Positions 57,063-64,000 of a stretch of DNA of 64,000 bases are shown here, one piece after another. Positions within the stretch are counted from its first letter, which is position 1. Every line of letters starts with the position of its first letter. Both the position numbers and the translations under genes were made by a program. The notes under the pieces are model-generated. The model was not told the origin of the DNA. It saw nothing but the letters and a program-made list of their open reading frames with translations, and did not search any database. Location: assembly GCA_000827325.1 (NCBI GenBank), contig KN832877.1, positions 1,612,001-1,676,000 of the forward strand, read 5' to 3'. This stretch comes from Oidiodendron maius Zn. Taxonomy: Eukaryota; Ascomycota; Leotiomycetes; Myxotrichaceae.

Positions 57063-58456
57063 TTAGCGTTTGTCCAAATATCCGGAAAGGGAAGGGAAAG
57101 GGTAATAGTGTCGCTTACAGCTCACAGTTCTCTCATCCAAGTCAAAAACGCTATAAAAGCGCCTTAAAAAGGCGCTTCCAAGATGTATATACTTCTCACG
57201 AGAGGAGCGCGGCATAGGACGAAAAGCACTAAGACATCGATGACCACCATACTCTTCCCTATCGAACTCAATCGTATACTCATACGCAGAGATCACAAAG
57301 TCGTACCCCCCAAGCCTAATGATCAGATCCTCTGACTCGTCTCTTTTCGAACAATCCATGGACGGAGGCAACCACTGATTTGGGCGCTTCAAGCCAAAGT
57401 GATTTTCGAGCAGCATGACGATATCTTCCGGGAGTGAGATGAGCGGGAAGTTGGAATCGAGAGACGCGGCGTACCCTTCCAACGACGCGGAGTTATTGCC
57501 AACACCGATAGACGTAGCGGGGACGTTCCATCGGCCGTAGGCGGACGACCAGTCACTGCTGTCGTACAGAAGATGCAAGACCTTCAGCTCGCCCTCATAA
57601 AGGTCATGATTGGCGTCCCCAAACATGATTTCCCCCGGATCATCTTCTCCACGCGATAACTTCAGCCCAAAAACATTCCTATCCAGAAGCCCGCGCGATG
57701 CCATGCTTAAGAACGGATTCTCCATCGCCGTCGAGAACCGCGGCGCCAAGTACGGGAACGGGTTGCTGACCTTCTCAGACGGCGCGAGACCCAGCTCTCC
57801 GTCCCACTCCCGATAGCCGACCTCCGGTGTGCGATAGAATGGTTCCCATGCTTCGCCGAACGTCAGATTCGGGAGCTCGAGACCGGCAAAGTGCAGCGTG
57901 TCAGCGGACGCGATGGCATAGGCTTCGAGCCGCATGTATTCTACGTTTAGGTGAGTCCCGTTAGCGACGTAGGTGGATGATAATGAGGATTTGTATTGCT
58001 GGAACGGCCAGCATGAGGCGTTGCAGCGCGGGGACGGGAGGAAAAGCCCTGCGTCAGAGATGCTGAGGATCATGCGAAAGGACTGGGGGGGTGTGCCGAC
58101 TTCGAGAGTGGTGATTTGCACGAATTCTTCGAAGTCCTTTGGTTTGTGTGAGCAACTTAAAATATCTTTCGCTTTAACATACATACCCAAAGGTAGGAAA
58201 GTCCAGTTCCGTCTCCCTTATCCTGGGGTACATTACCCCACAAGCCTTGCGGGGTTCTTTCAGTAGCTGGTCGAAGGAGCTGTTGCATGCGAGGAGAATG
58301 ATGTGACGACTTCGTGTTCACCTCAGTCATTATCTGAGGACTCGTAGGTCTTAGCCCATTCTCATCCTTTCTGAGTGAGAAGACTGGTGCCTTGAACGTA
58401 GCGCCCGTAGCAGCATCGGCATAGATCACGAACGCAAGGAAGGAAATAAGCTTCAT
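57063..58456 (-). CDS. Secreted pepsin-like (A1) protein with altered catalytic motifs
   Basis: Two exons, 58456-58187 and 58136-57063 (50-nt phase-0 intron), 447 residues. A signal peptide (MKLISFLAFVIYADAATGA) and a propeptide-like stretch lead to the domain start FVQITTLEVGTPPQSF. The N-lobe active-site strand reads MILSISDAGLFLPSPRC. By spacing to LFLPS, the DTG triplet is replaced by SIS (115-117). If D118-A-G is taken instead, three residues are missing after it. The C-lobe motif is LDSNFPLISLP (317-319 DSN instead of D[ST]G). The fold markers (YREWDGELGLAP, LSMASRGLLDRNVFGLKLSR, HLGSAFLRRFYSVFDLDE) remain. Probably a non-peptidase homologue. Confidence 0.85.
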
Positions 58457-59068
58457 CCTGGACTCTGGCTAGTAATTAATGTTAAAAAGGATAACTATAG
58501 AATTCAAATTCCCACGAATCCATCGACATTGAGATAAAGTTGTGGATTTATACGGATGCTACAGCACGTGTTTTCAGCTATGGTTTTCAGCTGTTGCCTT
58601 GCGCGCGCCCGTAGACAGTTTACCCCAGCACCTCGCTTTGCTAAAAATAAAAAAGCCAAGGTTTAGTGCAAGGATAAATACGCAAAATGGGGTACAGTTT
58701 TTAACGAGAGAGTTTAGGCGAAGCTGCTTTCGAAGTTTACTGTAGTGGAAAAAGAATCAATTTTAAGCTCGCAGCTTACTTGTTAATAAAGCTCAAAGAA
58801 CAGACTAGGAGAAATTAAGGCAGTCCACTCTTTCTGGCAGATGAGCTGAAATGGCAGACTTCTATTAGTACCAAATAGATTTTTGAGAGTGTATTCAAGT
58901 GAGGGCCATAAGGTTGAATTTGTATAAAACCGCTCTAGGCCCAGAGGGTCTATTTATATTACAATTATTTTGAAAGCCCGGTTTGCTTGGTCACACCACC
59001 AATCATAACATTAATATATCCAAAAAGAGTAACAGGGGCAAGGGAAAGAGTAACTCTGCAGCCACTGA
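58457..59068. other. Intergenic
   Basis: Short frames only. The right end is the 3' flank of the C-terminal paralogue fragment. Confidence 0.5.
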
Positions 59069-59624
59069 CTACTTGAACTTGGCACATAATATAATTGCAA
59101 AGACAAAGATAAGAACAATGAATGGGCTTGTTATGACTACGAACGAAGCAGTGTTCCACTCGTATTCTACTTGGAAACCCCATCCGGTTTTTTTGGGAAG
59201 CCCCATTGTTAACAAGTTTTGATACGATTTTTTTGGGCAGCCCCATCCAAATGGGTGAACTTAGATTCGCATTTTCTGGGTACTTGAGGAAGTGAAACAT
59301 GTAGTGACCTTCAATGAGACTTTTGAAATCAGCGAGTTCTTTCCCAATTAGAGCGGAATACTCCCACTCATCGGAAAACACTCTCATGTCAGATGCTTCC
59401 ACCGAAGCCTGTCGGGAGTTGTTTTCCTCTTGGGGCAACTTATCTTTTCTTATCGGATCAACAAGCTTCTGAGCCGGGGTACGGTATATTCTGATGTACT
59501 GTGCTGTACCTACTTCGAGCTCTCCATATCTCCTTTTTGTTCCACCTACCCTCAGAAGCTTTCCTCTCAGTAGTTTATAAATGCTAATCCTCCTTAATAT
59601 TATTAGGTCTTGGCTAGTGAGCAA
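59069..59624 (-). pseudogene. Second copy of the TPR gene's C-terminal membrane module
   Basis: The minus frame reads GTAQYIRIYRTPAQKLVD, FKSLIEGHYMFHFLKYPENA and IWMGLPKKI. It continues in another frame as TGWGFQVEYEWNTASFVVIT and IVLIFVFAIILCAKFK, stopping at 59069. The order (LPKK, then GWG, then N/W and a membrane helix) matches the C-terminus of the adjacent gene (FPKKL, GWGIRINEDLNW, membrane helices). A short duplicated ttttttgggxagcccca separates the two frames. An intron is possible, but no clean one was found. N-terminal domains are absent, so it is a tandem paralogue remnant. Confidence 0.55.
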
Positions 59625-59702
59625 CTACTGAGGCGAATTTGTCACTATCTAATCTATCAAACTTGAACTATTGGGGTAAACTTCGAAGTCAGTTTCCGGC
59701 CT

Positions 59703-62700
59703 TCAATTTAATGCTTCCTTCCACGCAATATATTGATACGTGATGTAAAGAGTGAATAAGGCCGCCAGGAATGCTCCCAGGCCAAAAGCTGATGAGTTAT
59801 CAGACGTGATTGCCGCAAAAGTAACAACACTGAAGCTAATTGCAACGAGGATGATGAGTATCAGCAGTAGAATATAACCCCAGTTCAAGTCCTCGTTAAT
59901 TCGGATCCCCCAACCTATAACCCGCTGGCCATCGGGACCCGGTCGCCGCGCCAATGGCTCACGGAGCTTTTTGGGAAATATCGTCACCCAGAATCTGTCG
60001 GTGTGAGGGCCGGGTTTCAGCAAGTGCGATAATGGAATATCGATGATTTCAACATCATCCATTGGGACAGGCTCATAGAGGTACCTCCCTGCCCTCACCT
60101 CGGCCACCGGAGGAAACTCTCTCTTCCTGAACCATGTGGGGCAATCTGTCTCCCGTATAGGGATTAATTGAAACTAGTCGAAGAGATTAATTTAAGTGCA
60201 TCTTGACCTGCAATAGGCTTTTATAATAAAGAGAATAGATACGCACTTGAACAAAATCCCCTGACGCAATTTTGTGAAGTTCCGTTTTGATAAGGGGGTT
60301 ACATAGCATTGGAAGAGTACTCAACCAGCTCGGTAACGGTGGAAGATCTGGTATCCATGCGAAAATCTTGTAAGGCAACTCGTAAACTAGTGATGGAATA
60401 ATCAACCCAATCCTCCACTCATGTTCTCTACGAATCCTGTGATACTCCTCGTAAATATGATGGAAGAGGTATTGGTCATTATTTAAAGAGCTAACTTCGA
60501 CATGGGCAAGAGCCGTGGAACTCTTTGTGTTGACACAGAGAAGAACGTATTGAGGATCCTCAGCTGTGTTCAGGCTCGGAATCTGCGACGTGGCACTACC
60601 GGTTTGGACATTCTCACCTTGTGACGACGTCGGACGCCCAAGTCGCTGACTTATGCTGGTGCGCGGCGCTCTCGTGTTCTCCAAGTGTACTTGAGCAGGA
60701 GATGCAGGGTAACTCGAAGTGGGTGTATCATGTGCTCGATTCCTGACAGCAGACACATCGTTGACTAGCCTCTGCCAAAATCTTTCGATTCCACCGGGTG
60801 ACAGCTCTTTAACATCGAGATATGTAAGTTCCCCACAACCCTAGAAAGACAAAGAGGAAAAAATTAAACTAGTCTTTTGATATTAAAAGAAGAAGAAGAC
60901 TCACACATGTGTACGAGATGCGTTGGTAACCAGCGAGGGGCGGAGAGTAGATACTCATAAGCCAAAGCCACAATGATGGCATAGTCATCCCGTCCGGTTT
61001 TGTGAAATTCATGGACAGTTCCTCTATACAGATATTATCTGCATTACCCACATCCGGTAATGGGTTCTCAATCATTGCAGAACTCATCTGCTTGCTACCA
61101 AGTTGCGGGCGCTCCTTTAAATCACGTCCCTCAAGTGACGAATGCAGAAATTCAAAGAGATTCTCTTTATAGAGGCGGAAAGGTCGTCCAGAGGTAAGGA
61201 ACTCTGTCGCTGCTTCTAGTTCAGATAGCACACTACTTTCCTCGATCTCGGGTTCATATTCATCACTGCTTGAGTTACCGTCGTCATCACTCTCTTCGGT
61301 GGAGTCCGTGGCTGAGGCTTGTGCTACAGAGTCCCGCTCATTCAGAAGACGATTAAGGAGAAACAACTTGTCTTTGTCCTGCTGGAGCATTATGTTGACT
61401 TTTTCCCGAACGGTACTGTCCGATGGCATTACGAGGCTGTGGATGTCTTGCGAGATATGGGTCCTCTTGCTCCGCGATCGCAAGAACTTGACAGCTAACC
61501 TTTGGGAAGGAGTATGTTCCTCAGCGTGTAGGTCCAGAACAAATTTCTTCAGCAAACGACGGTGATTTCTTACGAACTTGGCTTCATCCACGCTTTGAGT
61601 TGCCTTCTGGTAGAGAGCTAACAGGTCTGAGTTACTAGTGAACTTACTCACGATATAGTTCACCGCAACTTGTCGGTGACTCTCTATCCCCGACTGGGAT
61701 TCAGCCAATGACTCAATATCATCGGGAATCGACATAACGGACTGAACATCATCATCTCTTTCGTACAATTTTGACTCATTTTCTGGCCTTTTGTAGTTGA
61801 AGAAGGTCATGGAGGAACGTTCCCCTGTCACTTGCTCTTGGTCTGCGGCAGTTTCATATGAAAGCGAAGAGGGGTTCGTTAAACCTGCTCGATCAGACCA
61901 GAGAGAGATAGAACCGTCAGAGGTTGTGATATCGGAGTTATCAGTTTCGGAAATTTGAATCGTATCGCCCGTTTTCTTCCAGTTATCTAGAACCGAACGA
62001 GTGAAATCTGTGTCTGGATGGTGTACGCCAAGTACTCGTTCTCGAAGTTGAAGACAGCTGTCCAAAAGAGCTATTGCCTTTGCTTGAAGCCCTTCTTTTC
62101 TCAAAGTGAATGCTAGATTGGCCATAGTACTCAGCGTGTCTGGATGGTCCCCTCCCAGCACTCTCTTCCTCGCCTTTATTACTTGTACCTGTAAATCTCC
62201 AGACTCTTTCAATCGGCCCTGATTCCGATATGTCGACGCTAGATAATCCATGCTAGTCAGCGTCAAGGGGTGATCTGCTCCATGCAGCCTTTTCCTCGTT
62301 TCTATTACTCGCATCTCAAAGTCTTCGGCCGCCTTCCATCGGCGGGTATTGCGTAACAGTAACGCTAGATTGCTCATGCTAACGAGCGTATCAGGGTGAT
62401 CTTTCCCGAGCACTGTCTCCCTACGCTGCAATGTTTGCCAGTGTATTGTCTCGGCCTCTACGTACTTGCGCTGCAGGCGAAGTGATTCTGCAAGGTTATT
62501 CATGCTCCCTAACGTGTCTTGGTGGTCCTTCCCAAGCACTGTCTCCCTAACCTGCAGCACCTGTCTAAGTATTTGCTCGGCCTCTATATAATTGCGAAGG
62601 TAGTGAAGCGTGGTCGCGAGACTGCTCATAGTCTCGAGCGTGTCTGGGTGATCTTTCCCGAGCACTGTCTCCCTAACCTGCAACGCCTGCCGGTGTATTG

Positions 62701-63978
62701 CCTCAGCCTCTGTGTACTTCCCCTGCTGGCGAAGTGATTTTGCAAGGTTATTCATGCTCCCTAACGTGTCTTGGTGATCCTTCCCAAGCACTGTCTCCCT
62801 AACCTGCAATGTCTGCCGGTGTATTGCCTCAGCCTCTGTGTACTTACCCTGCTGGCGAAGTGATTCTGCAAGGTTATACATGCCCCCTAACGTGTCTTGG
62901 TGATCTTTCCCAAGCACCGTCTCCCTAACCTGCAATGTCTGCCGGTGTATTGCCTCATCCTTTTCGTACTTTCCCTGCTGGCGAAGCCATTCTGCAAGGC
63001 TGCTCATGCTCCCTACTTCGTCTGAATGATCCCCCCAACGTACCGTCCCCTGACCTTGTAGCGTATCGGGGCGCTGTTCACCTTGCTCCTTTTCCCTCCC
63101 TTCCGATGCCCACCGGTTTACCTTAGCTCCCAACGATACAATTAAAGGATCCACGAGACTTTCTTCCCTACTAGACCATTCTCTCGGTGTAGCAAGCATT
63201 TCTTTCAACCAGTCCCCTTCCGTTACTTTCTCTCCCGCATTTTCCTCGTCCTGTGCTGATAGAGCTGGCTCTGCAGTTACATCACTTCTCGGTTGTTCTT
63301 CCTCTGAATTCTGCTCTTTCACATCCTGATCTCCTTCATCCCTCTTTCTCGCGTAAGCATCCTTTTCCCTCTTTATAAGCATCTTGACTAAATGTCTGCA
63401 TTTCGTGTTGGTACGCGATCCTCTCTGGCGCATTAGGGCTTGCACCTACCTGAGAGCGTTCTAGGCAATGTTGTTTAGCAAATATGAGGGGCCTCAAATG
63501 GGTTGGTGTGGCAGGACTCACTTTACTGAGCTCTTCTGGCGCGTAGAACCACCATCGATCATTCTCGTGCTTCGACCTGTTAGGTAGCTCCTGCTGGAAA
63601 TCTACAAGGTTGGATTACCGTGACCCGAAAATCAATGTTCGGCCCATACTTCTCCACCAAATACTCCACGAGGTTTTCACCGATTTCAATGAACCGGGTG
63701 TACTGTTGGTCAAGGAGGTTCAAGTACAGAACGTCGGGCATGATGTAAGGTTTAGTCGTTCTGAAAATACTTGAGAGAAGTCGTGAGGAGCTCCGTTCCA
63801 AATTCGAAGGTCGATATGCAATCTTGATGTAGGGCAGCAAAATGTCTCTGGGCGAGTGTTCATGCGAGACTAAGACGGTAAGAATTTGCTGATGGACTTC
63901 TGCTTCCCACTTTACAAGTCTGACGAGTTTGACCGGTTTCGATGCGTGCTGGTTGCAACATTTGATTGTGGTTATTTG
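59703..63978 (-). CDS. TPR (kinesin-light-chain type) protein with C-terminal membrane module (5' end outside window)
   Basis: Multi-exon gene, open from the right edge. Confident exons are 63445-60905, 60840-60247 and 60173-59703 (introns 64 and 73 nt). An upstream intron, 63521-63446, joins EELSK to VQALMRQRG. Upstream coding (WEAEVHQQILTVLVSHEHSP, YRPSNLERSSSRLLSS, NRSKHENDRWWFYAPEEL) is clear, but the junction near 63600 would need a 25-31 nt intron or is a frame disruption. Eight 42-residue TPR units (DTLGSMNNLAESLRQQGKY, then RETVLGKDHP) cover about 63022-62015. A conserved fungal module follows (FVRNHRRLLKKFVLDL, REKVNIMLQQDKDKLFLLNR), then ISYTCGCGEL, FPKKL, GWGIRINEDLNW and two membrane helices. 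Likely an innate-immunity-type scaffold; function unknown. Confidence 0.8.
62370..63022. repeat. Homogenised 126-bp TPR repeats
   Basis: The first five TPR units are close to identical at DNA level. Phrases such as cactgtctccctaacctgca and gtgtattgcctcagcctctg recur every 126 bp. The following three units (to about 62015) are diverged. Confidence 0.8.
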
Positions 63979-64000
63979 TCAGCCAATTTGGATCTAACGT

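Noticed and set aside
63446-63470. A 25-nt GT-AG intron at the start of the TPR exon
   Set aside because: The 76-nt intron 63446-63521 ending ...caggtag joins the frames without invoking a very short intron.
1-64000. tRNA, rRNA and CRISPR signals
   Set aside because: Scanning for tRNA T-arm consensus and for regularly spaced short repeats gave only isolated matches inside coding or transposon sequence.

Overview
The window reads as genomic DNA of a filamentous ascomycete (Pezizomycotina; the family content suggests Leotiomycetes-like, which is inference). The genes are intron-containing, with many short GT-AG introns of about 42-120 nt. Families typical of that group are present: a HVA1 TUDOR protein, a TOK-type K+ channel, a HeLo-pseudokinase, a NACHT-ankyrin NLR, a Mep/Amt ammonium transporter, a large-subunit catalase and a pogo/Fot1 transposon fragment. 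No tRNA, rRNA or CRISPR array was seen. Most gene models below were assembled by joining frames at consensus splice sites with matching phase; they are predictions without transcript support.

Layout. 1-8.3 kb: a bZIP factor running off the left edge, a small HVA1 TUDOR gene, a hydrophilic repeat protein built of one repeat per exon, and a HPII-type catalase. 8.7-10.3 kb: a possible solo LTR abutting the 3' half of a pogo-like transposase. 11-27 kb: an immune/allorecognition-type block. A protein kinase-ankyrin gene is divergent from a HeLo-pseudokinase gene, followed by remnants of HET and NLR genes, a short palindromic MITE-like element, an intact NLR (alpha/beta hydrolase, NACHT, ankyrin, nuclear signal, zinc finger) and a decayed NLR. 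29.7-41 kb: a membrane-anchored hypothetical protein, an ammonium transporter, a secreted Hsp70-fold protein with degenerate motifs, a secreted SGNH hydrolase and a small unknown gene. 41-48.6 kb: a large multi-pass ankyrin protein, a TOK-like channel with unusual selectivity filters and a small secreted cysteine-containing protein. 50.5-58.5 kb: a cyclase and a Baeyer-Villiger monooxygenase transcribed divergently, an AT-rich island, an SDR, and an aspartyl-protease-like protein lacking a normal first catalytic triplet. 59-64 kb: a tetratricopeptide-repeat gene running off the right edge, plus a second copy of its C-terminal membrane module.

The most interesting unit is the head-to-head pair at 11-16.8 kb. 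One gene has the architecture of RIPK4/ANKK1 (apparently active kinase plus ankyrins). The other has the architecture of MLKL (HeLo/four-helix-type N-terminus plus pseudokinase). They are separated by only about 130 bp, which suggests a co-regulated sensor-kinase/membrane-effector module. The NLR at 21.6-26.2 kb, with a bipartite nuclear signal and a CPxxKxDP-type zinc finger fused to its C-terminus, is the second strongest candidate for unusual biology.
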